A stretch of DNA of 64,000 nt, taken from positions 33,350 through 97,349 of the forward strand of contig CACYRK010000021.1 in assembly GCA_902776835.1 (NCBI GenBank), in the 5' to 3' direction. The stretch comes from an uncultured Bacteroidales bacterium (GTDB lineage Bacteria > Bacteroidota > Bacteroidia > Bacteroidales > Muribaculaceae). The position numbers were made by a program, and so were the translations under genes. The notes under the pieces were generated by a model. The model did not search any database and was not told where the DNA came from. It was given only the letters and a program-made list of their open reading frames with translations. Of this stretch, positions 26,842 to 35,541 are shown in pieces. Position 1 is the stretch's first letter; the number at the start of each line of letters is the position of its first letter.

Positions 26842-27211
26842 TCACATTGCATTTAAAAGACAGTTTCGACAGCGCCTTTCCGTCGGGCGACAGGATTTGT
26901 GCGCGGCACTCGGCATGCCCGGCGTCGGCAACGATGTGGTCAAGCGTCACGACCACCTCAGGCAACTCGGCGGGTGCCACGGGTGCCAGGAATTTCACGT
27001 TCTTGATGTGACTGATATCGAGGCGCATGCCGTAGCAGTCCTCGAGCAATTCTTTAGCGATTTGCAGCAGGCACACACCAGGCGTGATAGGCAAATCGGG
27101 GAAATGCGCCCGGTAGATGAAGTGGCCGGCGTTCAACGCTATGGCGTAGCGTGCCGTATCGGCCTCGGTGTGGCTGTCGACCACTGTATATAAGTCATTG
27201 CGTAAGGTCAT
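26831..27211 (-). CDS. Hotdog 3-hydroxyacyl-ACP dehydratase (FabZ/ApeI-like)
   Basis: A 126-residue hotdog protein carrying HFPDLPITPGV (36-46), the FabZ-type active-site signature with catalytic His36. It would dehydrate a 3-hydroxyacyl-ACP to form each double bond of a growing chain. The ATG at 27211 is chosen because the longer in-frame extension overlaps most of the neighbouring gene. It overlaps the LolB-like gene by 17 bases. It matches the ApeI-type dehydratase of aryl polyene clusters by motif and context. Confidence 0.82.
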   Translation of the reverse strand: MTLRNDLYTVVDSHTEADTARYAIALNAGHFIYRAHFPDLPITPGVCLLQIAKELLEDCYGMRLDISHIKNVKFLAPVAPAELPEVVVTLDHIVADAGHAECRAQILSPDGKALSKLSFKCNVSEQ

Positions 27212-27683
27212 AATCGTCGTCCTCGTCTGATAAGTTAATGTCGTCGTCACCGCCCGTGTAGGGAACAAAGGTGTAGGTGATGTGTCGGCGCTGGTTGACA
27301 TAGGTGGTGTCGCCCTGCTCGAGCGCCTTCATCAGATGCTTTATGTCGCCTTTCAGCGTGCGCTTGATGTACCACTTGTTGAGCATTGGCAGCACGTCGA
27401 TGAGTTTCACCTTGCCTTTGTCGGGCTGATAGGTGAAGTTGAGAGCCGTTATGCCAAACTCGTTAAACAGGCTGGCTTTCATCATGTTGCCATCGAGCAT
27501 AACGACGCACATACCGCTCACATAGGCCCGCGGCGTCTCGATGCTGGCCGTGAAGCGCGTGTGCGCGCCGTCGACGGTCGGCAGCAACGACTGCGCCGAT
27601 GCCAGCAGTGGCAGCAATGCCAGCAACAAGGTGCTAAGCGACGCTAAACGTATTTGCCGGAATCGACACATTGGCTTTGACAT
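27195..27683 (-). CDS. Exported LolB/DUF3261-like protein
   Basis: A 162-residue exported protein with a basic start, hydrophobic stretch and ASAQ cleavage region (to about residue 31). The middle shows VVMLDGNMMKASLFNEFGI and LNFTYQPDKGKVKL, which recalls the LolB-like outer-membrane lipid carriers of aryl polyene clusters. No lipobox Cys follows the signal, so it may be soluble in the periplasm. The tail is very acidic (DDDINLSDEDDDYD). It overlaps the LolA-like gene by 50 bases. The family assignment is tentative. Confidence 0.6.
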   Translation of the reverse strand: MSKPMCRFRQIRLASLSTLLLALLPLLASAQSLLPTVDGAHTRFTASIETPRAYVSGMCVVMLDGNMMKASLFNEFGITALNFTYQPDKGKVKLIDVLPMLNKWYIKRTLKGDIKHLMKALEQGDTTYVNQRRHITYTFVPYTGGDDDINLSDEDDDYDLTQ

Positions 27684-28248
27684 TTTTCAGCACTATTACT
27701 GTACGGTCGCCGTTTTTCTCGGTCAGTTCCACCTTGGTGACCATCGAGTTTTGCTTGTTGAAGTAGAGTTTGATGTTCTGGAACATCTGCTTCATCTCCT
27801 TGCGCCGCGGCAGAAGTGTTGCCACCCACTCGGTCTTGCCGTCGGCAATGCTGACTTTGAAACTGCCGGTGTCGGTGAGGCAGTTGCCCACCACGCTGCT
27901 CATCATGATGTTGGCAATCTCCTTGAACACCTTGTTGCGCTGAACATTGATGACGTCGCTGCGGCGTGGCCCGTTGATTTTCACCTTCGACCCATTGAGA
28001 ATAAAGGAATACTTGTAAGGCGTGACGTATTCCCAACGGAGTTTGTCGCTGCGCTGATAGTACATTTTTCCGGTCGACACCACGTTTTGGTTGAGCATCT
28101 TCACGTGCTTGGTCTGCACAAAGTCGCACTGCATCGACCGCAACTGTGCTGCCGCGCGGCTGATTTGCTGCTTGACCTGTGATTGAGTCTGTGCCTCAAC
28201 CGAGAAGCACATCACGAGCATTATTGCTAAGAAAAATAACTTTTTCAT
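27634..28248 (-). CDS. LolA-like outer-membrane lipid carrier protein
   Basis: A 204-residue periplasmic carrier: signal peptide MKKLFFLAIMLVMCFSVEAQ, then the LolA pattern with MQCDFVQTKHVKMLNQNVVSTGKMYY, LRWEYVTPYKY and VLKNVKANVSIPANTF. LolA proteins bind acyl chains in a half-barrel and pass lipids across the periplasm. An alternative ATG at 28260 forms an ATGA overlap with the upstream gene and adds four residues. Beside the LolB-like gene it suggests a dedicated export route for a lipid made by this cluster, rather than general lipoprotein sorting. Confidence 0.83.
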   Translation of the reverse strand: MKKLFFLAIMLVMCFSVEAQTQSQVKQQISRAAAQLRSMQCDFVQTKHVKMLNQNVVSTGKMYYQRSDKLRWEYVTPYKYSFILNGSKVKINGPRRSDVINVQRNKVFKEIANIMMSSVVGNCLTDTGSFKVSIADGKTEWVATLLPRRKEMKQMFQNIKLYFNKQNSMVTKVELTEKNGDRTVIVLKNVKANVSIPANTFSVA

Positions 28249-28256
28249 GATTCCTT

Positions 28257-28610
28257 TCATTTTACGATTAAAAAACAACCCACGATTATGCAAAACACAC
28301 CCATCCAGCGAGTCACCGACACCTGCTCGTGAAAGAAGAGCATGGCGGCAAACATGCCGAAGACGTAACTCAGGCTCACCATGGGATATGCCACGCTGAA
28401 GGGGAACACCTTCACGATATACATCCACAGCAGCGACGCGGCGCCAAACATCAGGCCGCTCAGGGCAAACTGCCAGTTGACCAGCATCGCGCCCCAGAAC
28501 TCCTTGTTCCAGGCGAAAGCCGGCATGCGCATCAGTGCGAACTTGAGAAACACCTGTGCTGCGGTGAGCAAAACGCTCTGCACAATGGCGAAAGGTATTA
28601 TTTTCAACAT
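28257..28610 (-). CDS. Small four-helix EamA/SMR-type transporter
   Basis: A 117-residue membrane protein with four predicted helices (about 3-24, 41-64, 68-92, 97-116), a conserved-looking VFPFSVAYPMVSLSYVFG segment and an internal FFHEQVS loop. This is the size and pattern of SMR/EamA half-transporters, including ArnE/ArnF-type flippases of undecaprenyl-linked sugars. In this setting it may flip a glycosylated intermediate, which is inference. It overlaps the ketosynthase gene by seven bases. Confidence 0.75.
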   Translation of the reverse strand: MLKIIPFAIVQSVLLTAAQVFLKFALMRMPAFAWNKEFWGAMLVNWQFALSGLMFGAASLLWMYIVKVFPFSVAYPMVSLSYVFGMFAAMLFFHEQVSVTRWMGVFCIIVGCFLIVK

Positions 28611-30376
28611 GATAGAACTATTGCTTTAGAGTGAAACGATGATGGAGCAACTTCGATGCCCAGATGCTGGAGCAACTGTCGCAACGTCGGGGTCATCTCG
28701 TCGTGCAACCCCACGAGCACGGTCTTGCATCGGCCGCTGCGCAAGAGCATTTCGGCATCGCGCATGGCCCATTGCAGCGATTGCGCCCCATGCGAGTAGG
28801 TCACGTTGTAGCCATGACACTTAAGACGCATGGCGATGTTGCTGCTTATGGTGTTGTGGGTGCTCTGCATGAAATAAGTGGGCTTGAGGAGCACTTCGCC
28901 TTCGTCGCGCAGTTGTTCGAGCAGACGCTCGCTGTATTCCAGGCAACCCCAAGCCGTGGCGGTGACGATGGCGTCGGGCGTCTCAATGCCCGCCTGCTGC
29001 AACGCCTTGAGCGACGCCAGCAACGAACTCTTCATGATTTTGCCCATGCGGCGCGCCTCCAGCGGCTTGACGTAGTTGCGAATGTCGACAAGTTGCTCAT
29101 CGTCGGCAATGTCGACCTCGGCAAGCACCTTCACATCCACGTCGGCAAGAGCGGCATCGGCAGCATTGGTCGCTTGGCGCGAGAACACCAACGACGAGTC
29201 GTTGCCGCCGAAACCGAACGAGTTGCACATCACATGGTCGATAACATGGTGCTCGATGCCCAATGAAGGCGTGATGCCACCCGGCATGGCAGTGGCCCAG
29301 CCCAAGTTGGCCGGCACGAAGCCGTGGCGCATAGCCAGCAAGCAAATCACCGCCTCGATGCTACCGGATGCACTGGTGGTGTGGCCCGTGTAACACTTTG
29401 TGCTTGACACGGGCGGCAAGTCGTTGCCGAACACACGCAGCAAGGCGGCGCTCTCACTCAGGTCGTTGTTTGGCGTGGCGGTACCGTGAGCGTTGACATA
29501 ATGAATGTCACGCGGCTGAAGCCCAGCCATCTCAAGTGCCTGTGTCATGGCGCGGTAAGCCCCCTCGCCATCGGGCGACGACGCCGTCTGGTGGAAGGCA
29601 TCGCAGGCATTGCCGTAGCCTGTGAGGTAGCCGAGCACATGTGCTTGGCGCGTGGCTGCATCGCCCTCGCGCTCCATCACCACAAATGCCGCTCCCTCGC
29701 CCAGATTAAGCCCGGCACGGCTATCGTCGAAAGGCCGACAACGCTGTGTGTCAAGGATTTGCAACGAGTTAAAGCCATTGAGGTGGAACAGCGACAGGGC
29801 CTCGGTGCCACCGGCCACCACCACATCGGCCTGCCCGGCCTCGAGCAGTCGCGCACCCAAGATGATGGCATTAGCCGCCGAAGAGCACGCTGTGGAGATT
29901 GTCGTGGCCTCGTCGAAAAGCCCAATGTGAGCCGCCATCAACTCGGTGCTCGAGCCGCAGTCGTGCTGACGCAGACTGTCGAGGTGAGTGTAGTCGCCGT
30001 CGAGCAACTCGCCAAAATGACGCTCGGTGATGTCCATGCCGCCCACCGTAGTGCCCGACACAAGCACCACACGCGTGGCCGGCCGCGAGTGCTTCAGGTG
30101 GGCAATGCGAGCCTCATCCACTGCCTGTCGCAGGGCCAGCATGCCCATTAGCGATGTGCGGCTCACCTCGCGCGAGGACTCGATGCCCAGCATTGCTTTC
30201 ATCTGCTCGTTCGACAGGTCGACCTCGCCCACCGGCAACTCATGGTGCGACGAGCCAAGATACCGCATGGGGCCTATGCCCGTGCGGCCATGGCGCAACG
30301 CATCCAGCACTGCCTCGGCGCCTATGCCTATTGCCGAAACGATGCCCTGGCCGGTGATGACGACGTTAGCACTCAT
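28604..30376 (-). CDS. Beta-ketoacyl-ACP synthase fused to a degenerate second ketosynthase-like domain
   Basis: A 590-residue protein. Residues 1-400 form a full KAS I/II-type ketosynthase with Cys164 (STACSSA), His297 (NAHGTATPNND), Lys327 and His332 (GHTTSASG), so it should perform decarboxylative chain extension on ACP. Residues 405-590 repeat part of the thiolase fold: TATAWGCLEYSERLLEQL, then SHGAQSLQWA where the catalytic Cys should be, then LLRSGRCKTVLVG. The Cys is missing there, as in chain-length-factor domains. A fused ketosynthase and chain-length-factor-like half in one chain is notable. It lies six bases after an ACP gene. Confidence 0.85.
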   Translation of the reverse strand: MSANVVITGQGIVSAIGIGAEAVLDALRHGRTGIGPMRYLGSSHHELPVGEVDLSNEQMKAMLGIESSREVSRTSLMGMLALRQAVDEARIAHLKHSRPATRVVLVSGTTVGGMDITERHFGELLDGDYTHLDSLRQHDCGSSTELMAAHIGLFDEATTISTACSSAANAIILGARLLEAGQADVVVAGGTEALSLFHLNGFNSLQILDTQRCRPFDDSRAGLNLGEGAAFVVMEREGDAATRQAHVLGYLTGYGNACDAFHQTASSPDGEGAYRAMTQALEMAGLQPRDIHYVNAHGTATPNNDLSESAALLRVFGNDLPPVSSTKCYTGHTTSASGSIEAVICLLAMRHGFVPANLGWATAMPGGITPSLGIEHHVIDHVMCNSFGFGGNDSSLVFSRQATNAADAALADVDVKVLAEVDIADDEQLVDIRNYVKPLEARRMGKIMKSSLLASLKALQQAGIETPDAIVTATAWGCLEYSERLLEQLRDEGEVLLKPTYFMQSTHNTISSNIAMRLKCHGYNVTYSHGAQSLQWAMRDAEMLLRSGRCKTVLVGLHDEMTPTLRQLLQHLGIEVAPSSFHSKAIVLSC

Positions 30377-30382
30377 GACGTA

Positions 30383-30640
30383 TTACTTGGTGCGGTGCTC
30401 GCTCACGTAGCGGGCTATGGTTTCAACACTGGCAAATATCGCCTTTCCCTCGGCGGGATTGGCGAGGCGAATGCCATAATTCTTCTCAAGGAGCACAATC
30501 AGTTCGAGGGCGTCGATAGAATCCAGCCCCAGTCCTTCGCCGAACAGCGGTGCCTGGGCATCGATGTCGTCGGGTGTCATTTCCTCGAGATTGAGCGCGT
30601 CGATGATGCGTTCTTTCAGTTCCTGAATCAATTCTTCCAT
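30383..30640 (-). CDS. Acyl carrier protein (ACP 2)
   Basis: An 85-residue acyl carrier protein with the phosphopantetheine site Ser41 in GLDSIDALEL and a preceding GEGLGLDS loop. It sits between two ketosynthase genes with gaps of six and nine bases and is the natural extension carrier for them. Confidence 0.9.
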   Translation of the reverse strand: MEELIQELKERIIDALNLEEMTPDDIDAQAPLFGEGLGLDSIDALELIVLLEKNYGIRLANPAEGKAIFASVETIARYVSEHRTK

Positions 30641-30649
30641 GATTATTTT

Positions 30650-32365
30650 TCAGTCAATTCTTTTTTCGATAATATATAAGTCGGCCACGAAGTGGTCGTT
30701 GTCTTCAAAGTCAATCCAGCCAGTAATCATGCTGGTTGTGCCAGCGTCGAGCAGCGAAGCGCGCACAATGTTCCGCATGGTGTCGTCGTCACGCCCGGGC
30801 AACAGGTACAGCGAGGTTTCGCCGTGATATTGATTGCGCATCGCCACCTCGGCCACCGCCATGTTAGGCAGCGTGTAGACAAAGAGCGACGGGCTTGGGA
30901 AACACTCGTCGTCGCGGGCAATGGTGGCCAGGAAATCACTATCGGCCTGCCTCGACGAGGAGTGGTTGAACAAAACCACCGCGCGGCTGTCGCACGGCTC
31001 AAAGCGCGCCCCACCCTCTTCTTGCAGCAGCACGTCGCTTGCCACGAGGGCCAGACGGCTGAGCATGTCCATCTTGTAGAACTTGGGGTAATTGCCCATG
31101 CATTGCTTGTAGACCGCCGTGAGCCATTCGCCACCGTCGCATGCCACATCCACGCTCTTGCCGTCGACTGTTAGTGAGCCGGGCAGCATTGTCACCCGAT
31201 GAGTCACCACGAAGCCAGGCAGCGCCTGCTCGGCATGCTGGAGTTTGGGCGTTTTCGACATCAGCAAGGCTGCATTGCTGCCGCCAAAGCCCGAAATCAT
31301 TTTCACGAAACTGTCGCGGGCAGTGGGCTGATGGTCGGGCGAGAGAGTGATTTTTCCCGACACGCCGCGCTCCTCGAAGCCGCGCGTGCCCAGCACGGTG
31401 GCGTGGTCGATGCCGTGCATCGTCATCACCGTCTCGAGCACTCCGGCGGCACCCATCGTGTGGCCGTAATAGCCTTTCAGCGCATTCACCGGCACTGCAT
31501 TGAGGCCGGCGCGTTCGATAGCCACCGACTCCATCTGGTCGTTGAACATGGTGGCTGTGCCGTGGGCATTGATGCAGGCCAACTCATCGGCAATCTCGGC
31601 AGCACGAGTCGCGCACAGCGCCAGCCGTGCCCCCTCGCCATTTTTCGATGGCGAACTCACGTGGAAGGCATCGTTGCGCACCGCCCCACCCTCGATGGCC
31701 CACAACGCCCTGTCGCGAGGGGCAACGCGGTGGCTGCACAGCACCATCGTGGCCGCCGCCTCGCCGAGGTTAAGGCCCAAACGCTCCATGTCGAAGGGTC
31801 GACACGGCTGTGCAGAAACGGCCTTCAGCGCCTGGAATCCGGCGACGGTAAACTTGCTCTGCACATCGGCACCGCATACCACGGCATAGTCGTAATAGCC
31901 GGCGTCGAGCAGTCGCATGGCCACGACGATTGCCGAAACTCCCGAGATGCACGCGTTGCAAGCCACAATGGGCTGCGTGGTCATTCCCAAGGCCGCGGCG
32001 ATGTGCTGTGCGGTGTCGCCCATGTAGTAGTCTTGCGACGGCTCCTCGCCATCGACCAGACAGTCGATATTGCCCTTGGTGGAGCCTATCACGAGCGCCA
32101 CACGCGACGTCGTGACATCGATTCCCGACTGGGCCACCGCACGGCGCGCCGAAGCGACGACCAGCGACTCGAAACGCGTCAAACCCGGCGTGGCAAGAGC
32201 GGTTTCCTGCTCGCTACCGAATAGCGACGCCACGAAAGGCTCGGCAAGATGCCAGCGCCCCTCGTAACGCTGCAACGCCGACTGCCCGCCAACGAGGGCC
32301 TCGTAATTGGCCTCGGTGGTGGTGCCCAGTGGCGATGTAACATTGTCGGCTAAACAGTAAACCAT
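30650..32365 (-). CDS. Beta-ketoacyl-ACP synthase with C-terminal ketosynthase-like extension
   Basis: A 571-residue ketosynthase. The N-terminal 375 residues hold Cys139 (NACISG), His268 (NAHGTATMFND), Lys297 and His302 (GHTMGAAG), so the catalytic set is complete. The last 195 residues, including NHSSSRQADSDFLATI and SPSLFVYTLPNMAVAEVA, resemble the N-terminal ketosynthase-like domain used by chain-length or accessory subunits and carry no second Cys-His-His set. The architecture mirrors the other fused ketosynthase two genes away, so the two may form the heterodimeric extension unit of the cluster. Confidence 0.85.
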   Translation of the reverse strand: MVYCLADNVTSPLGTTTEANYEALVGGQSALQRYEGRWHLAEPFVASLFGSEQETALATPGLTRFESLVVASARRAVAQSGIDVTTSRVALVIGSTKGNIDCLVDGEEPSQDYYMGDTAQHIAAALGMTTQPIVACNACISGVSAIVVAMRLLDAGYYDYAVVCGADVQSKFTVAGFQALKAVSAQPCRPFDMERLGLNLGEAAATMVLCSHRVAPRDRALWAIEGGAVRNDAFHVSSPSKNGEGARLALCATRAAEIADELACINAHGTATMFNDQMESVAIERAGLNAVPVNALKGYYGHTMGAAGVLETVMTMHGIDHATVLGTRGFEERGVSGKITLSPDHQPTARDSFVKMISGFGGSNAALLMSKTPKLQHAEQALPGFVVTHRVTMLPGSLTVDGKSVDVACDGGEWLTAVYKQCMGNYPKFYKMDMLSRLALVASDVLLQEEGGARFEPCDSRAVVLFNHSSSRQADSDFLATIARDDECFPSPSLFVYTLPNMAVAEVAMRNQYHGETSLYLLPGRDDDTMRNIVRASLLDAGTTSMITGWIDFEDNDHFVADLYIIEKRID

Positions 32366-32376
32366 TATGTTTCAAT

Positions 32377-32805
32377 TTATTCGTTGACGTTAAACACGTC
32401 CCAGCGCTCTTTCCACTTCTGGTAAAACTCTGGGTTCTCCCACACCAGTTGGTAGTCTCGATCCATAAACACTTGCACCGAGTGCGCCGTGGCAATCAGC
32501 GAGCCGTCGGTCTCGTCGATAATCTCGTAGTCAAAGACGATTTTTGCCGATTCCGTAGGCCGGTAGATAATATCGACACGGGGCCGCATGCCATAGCGTA
32601 TAATCTTCTTATACTGCATGTTGAGTTCAACCAGCGGGGCAGCAAAGCCATTGTCGAAGAAGGTGTCGTAGCCCAGGCCGTACTTGCGTCCGAAGGCCTC
32701 ACGAGCATCCTCGAAATAGAGCGTGTAAGAGCCGTGCCAAACCACGCCCATCGAGTCGATCTCGCTGAACCTCACTTCGATATGTTTTGAAAATTTCAGT
32801 TGCAT
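32377..32805 (-). CDS. Hotdog acyl thioesterase (4HBT/YbgC-like)
   Basis: A 142-residue thioesterase with the 4HBT pattern: FSEIDSMGVVWHGSYTLYFE, in which Asp17 is the catalytic acid. It probably hydrolyses a thioester of the pathway, either to release the product or to clear stalled ACPs. Thioesterases of this size are regular members of aryl polyene clusters. It is spaced 11 and six bases from its neighbours. Confidence 0.85.
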   Translation of the reverse strand: MQLKFSKHIEVRFSEIDSMGVVWHGSYTLYFEDAREAFGRKYGLGYDTFFDNGFAAPLVELNMQYKKIIRYGMRPRVDIIYRPTESAKIVFDYEIIDETDGSLIATAHSVQVFMDRDYQLVWENPEFYQKWKERWDVFNVNE

Positions 32806-32811
32806 AGCAAG

Positions 32812-33273
32812 TTATTTTTCATCGTCCTTGATGGCAATTTTCATGTCGCCGTGCACAATCACGTTGTCGCGGCAAGTGACTGTGGCTGTTGCCCAAGTCA
32901 TGCCGAACACCTCCTCGATGACCTCGACGCGCGTGGTTATCGTATCGCCCACAGCGGGCAGCGAGACCACGTCGACGCTGCGCAGCGCGCCAATAAAGCC
33001 AATCTGCACGCCCTTCTTGAGGATGTACTTATTGACATATCCAATGCGGGCGGCGCAGGTCTGGGCAATGTTTTCCATAAGCCCTTCGGCACTGAGGTGG
33101 CCGCGGTCGACGAAGATGTTGCCGGCGCGCACCTCGAGTTCGGTGACTGTGGTCACGCGGTCGAATGCCACCAGCGTGTCAATCATCACAAACGGCTCCT
33201 GTTGCGGCAGCAGTTGGTGAATGTCGATGGCCCGCAGTTCGTGTTCTAAAGGCTGTAGAGGATTAAGTATCAT
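32812..33273 (-). CDS. Hotdog 3-hydroxyacyl-ACP dehydratase (ApeP-like)
   Basis: A 153-residue hotdog protein with LLPQQEPFVMIDTLV near the N-terminus and ENIAQTCAARIGY in the central helix, the pattern of the second (ApeP-type) dehydratase of aryl polyene clusters. ATG at 33273 overlaps the acyltransferase stop as ATGA and is preferred over an upstream in-frame TTG. With the FabZ-like gene at 26831 the cluster has two dehydratases, as in known aryl polyene systems where ApeI and ApeP work side by side. Confidence 0.78.
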   Translation of the reverse strand: MILNPLQPLEHELRAIDIHQLLPQQEPFVMIDTLVAFDRVTTVTELEVRAGNIFVDRGHLSAEGLMENIAQTCAARIGYVNKYILKKGVQIGFIGALRSVDVVSLPAVGDTITTRVEVIEEVFGMTWATATVTCRDNVIVHGDMKIAIKDDEK

Positions 33274-34151
33274 GATTGCCAAAATTCGTAATAGTTATAC
33301 CATTGCGTGGGATACAGTTTGAGGATGCGCTCCAACTCGGCGACATAGCGCGCGGCCAGTTGTTGCTGCTGCTCTTTGCGCGGTGCCTGGGTGTCGTAAG
33401 GCAACGGGGTGACGTAAATCTTATAACCACGTGCCTTCACCTTGACCACATGCACCGCGATGACCTCAACGCCACAAGCGGTAGCCACGCTGAACGGGCC
33501 TTGCGGAAATCGCGCCTCGGCACCCAGCAAGGGCAATGTGATACCCTTGCTCGACCCCACAAACCGGTCGGCGGGCATGCTCAGGATTTCGCCGTCGTGC
33601 AGCACACGGTTCATCTCGTAAAGATGACTCATGTCGTCGCGCACAGGAATCATGTGGATGTGGTTTCCGGCAAACATCTTGTCGCGATTCTCCATGATGG
33701 TCGATTTCTCGCCGAAGTAAACCAGCGCGTTGAACGGCTTGTTCTCCGAAACGAGCGAGTAACCGGCCAACTCGTAGTTGCCGACGTGCGAACTCAACTG
33801 TACAAAGGCTTGAGGTGACTGCGACAGACGCTGAAAGTGCTCATAGCCCTCGATGTCGACCTGGAATTTCTTTCCGGCATACATGGCAAAGCGGTCGATA
33901 ACCACCTGGCCGAAGAGGCAGTGGTTGACGTAGGTCTTCCACGCTGCTTTCAGCGGGCCATAACCATGACGCTGGCGGAAATAGCGGTAAGCGATGCCAC
34001 GGCTGGCGTTGAGAATCAAGCACACAGGCACAACGAAGACCGAAGCAAAGGCATAAAGCAGCCTCACGTCGATCCAGCGAAGCGAGCCGATGAGCATGTT
34101 GTGCATCCGTCGGCCACCATAGGTTGTGCCTGCCCACTGTTTCTCAGCCAT
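33270..34151 (-). CDS. LpxL/HtrB-like acyltransferase
   Basis: A 293-residue membrane-anchored acyltransferase of the LpxL/LpxM family: one hydrophobic segment (about 30-48), then LSSHVGNYELAG with the HX4E catalytic pair His122 and Glu127, followed by MPADRFVG. The family transfers acyl chains from ACP to lipid A or to glycolipids. It lies seven bases after ACP 3 and overlaps the ApeP-like gene. It is a strong candidate for joining the polyketide chain to its lipid anchor. Confidence 0.83.
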   Translation of the reverse strand: MAEKQWAGTTYGGRRMHNMLIGSLRWIDVRLLYAFASVFVVPVCLILNASRGIAYRYFRQRHGYGPLKAAWKTYVNHCLFGQVVIDRFAMYAGKKFQVDIEGYEHFQRLSQSPQAFVQLSSHVGNYELAGYSLVSENKPFNALVYFGEKSTIMENRDKMFAGNHIHMIPVRDDMSHLYEMNRVLHDGEILSMPADRFVGSSKGITLPLLGAEARFPQGPFSVATACGVEVIAVHVVKVKARGYKIYVTPLPYDTQAPRKEQQQQLAARYVAELERILKLYPTQWYNYYEFWQS

Positions 34152-34158
34152 AGGTCAA

Positions 34159-34401
34159 TCAGGCTATCTTGCGCTCAATGTAGTCGCAAAAGTCGTTTAA
34201 TGTTTCGACGCCGACCATCTCCTCAGGCTTGATTTTGAAGCCGAAGTTTCGCTCGACAATCACCACGATATCAACAAAATCGAGGCTGTCGATTCCCATG
34301 TCGTCCTTCAACTTAGCGTCGTTTTTAATCTTTTCTTCGTCAATCTCGAGATCTTCGATAAGGAAGTTTCTCACAATTTCTTCAATTTCGTTTCTTGACA
34401 T
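34159..34401 (-). CDS. Acyl carrier protein (ACP 3)
   Basis: An 80-residue acyl carrier protein with phosphopantetheine site Ser39 in MGIDSLDFVD. It is the third ACP of the cluster and directly precedes the LpxL-like acyltransferase, so it may carry the finished chain to that enzyme. Confidence 0.9.
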   Translation of the reverse strand: MSRNEIEEIVRNFLIEDLEIDEEKIKNDAKLKDDMGIDSLDFVDIVVIVERNFGFKIKPEEMVGVETLNDFCDYIERKIA

Positions 34402-34416
34402 ATTATTGATGTTAAA

Positions 34417-35529
34417 TTATTGTTTCTCAGTTAATTTACACACCACAATAGAGTGGCCTTGCCCAAGGTTGTCGTGGATGTGCTCAATTTGCAGTCCGGC
34501 GGCGGTGATGCACGCCTGCAGGTCCTCGGTGTTGTACATCTTCGAGTTGCCATTGGCCATGGCAGTGAAATAAAGGCTGGTCATGGTCAGGCAGAACGCC
34601 GCTGGCTCAAAGCGCTGGCGGTCCCACAACGTCTCCATGATGTAGACCCGCGTGGCCGGCGTCATTATCGCCGCGGCCTTCCGCAAGATGGCAATAATCT
34701 CGTCTATGCCGAAGCAGTCGAGGAATTGGCTCATCCATATCGCGTCGAGGTCGCCTTGCGGCACCGGCAACTCAGCAGCCTCGTCGAGCAGGTTAATACC
34801 GAAGCCCGCGATGCGGTCGGCACCGGGACGGCCCTGGATGTTGTCGCGCATCATTGCCACCTGCTGCGGCAAGTCGAGCACGGTGACACGCACGTCGGGG
34901 TTGTAGCCCACGCACTGCAGCGCCCACTTGCCGGTGTTGCCGCCCACGTCGTAGAGCGAGCGCACATGATGCTCGTCGAAGATAATCTTCAACGCCTCGG
35001 GGAACGAGGAGTCGCTGTAGAAGTGGTCGAAGTTGAACCAACTCGCCTGCACTTGCTCGGGCAAACTCGACAGCCCCTCGTAAATGGTGGGCCACGGCCC
35101 GAAGTGCTTCAGGCCCTCAGGCTTGCCGTTGAGCAGCGCCTGCTCAAGGTCGAACCAGCCCTGGTAGTTGACATCGTGGTTGAAGTCGATGTTGACTCGC
35201 GTGGCGGGGTCGTTGAGCAGGAACCATCCGGTCTTGGAGATGGTGTAACGCTCGGTATCGGGATCGACGAGCACGGTGCCGATGCACAGCGAGGCCTCGA
35301 TGAGGCACTTCACGGCATATGGCGAGAGGCCGGTCATATCGACCAACTGCTGCTGCGTGAGGCCGTCGGCCGAGTCGCGCAACAGGTCGAGCAGGCCAAA
35401 CTTCACCATCAGTCTCGAGGCCTGGAACACCGCCGGACCCCAAGCAATGAATTCAGCCAACCGCTGTGCCTCGCGAGCGGTGAGATGCTCGCGGGTGTAT
35501 CGGTCGTGTAGTGCTGGCGACAGATTCAT
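34417..35529 (-). CDS. SAM-dependent O-methyltransferase
   Basis: A 370-residue class I methyltransferase of the plant-COMT/acetylserotonin O-methyltransferase type. It has an N-terminal winged-helix dimerisation region (ADGLTQQQLVDMTGLSPYAV), motif I YDVGGNTG (193-200), TVLDLPQQ, and an IWMSQFLDCFG catalytic segment. Such enzymes methylate phenolic hydroxyls. Aryl polyenes are often O-methylated on the aryl head group, so this fits an aromatic product even though no ammonia lyase is present. Confidence 0.85.
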   Translation of the reverse strand: MNLSPALHDRYTREHLTAREAQRLAEFIAWGPAVFQASRLMVKFGLLDLLRDSADGLTQQQLVDMTGLSPYAVKCLIEASLCIGTVLVDPDTERYTISKTGWFLLNDPATRVNIDFNHDVNYQGWFDLEQALLNGKPEGLKHFGPWPTIYEGLSSLPEQVQASWFNFDHFYSDSSFPEALKIIFDEHHVRSLYDVGGNTGKWALQCVGYNPDVRVTVLDLPQQVAMMRDNIQGRPGADRIAGFGINLLDEAAELPVPQGDLDAIWMSQFLDCFGIDEIIAILRKAAAIMTPATRVYIMETLWDRQRFEPAAFCLTMTSLYFTAMANGNSKMYNTEDLQACITAAGLQIEHIHDNLGQGHSIVVCKLTEKQ

Positions 35530-35541
35530 GGCGCTGAGTGG

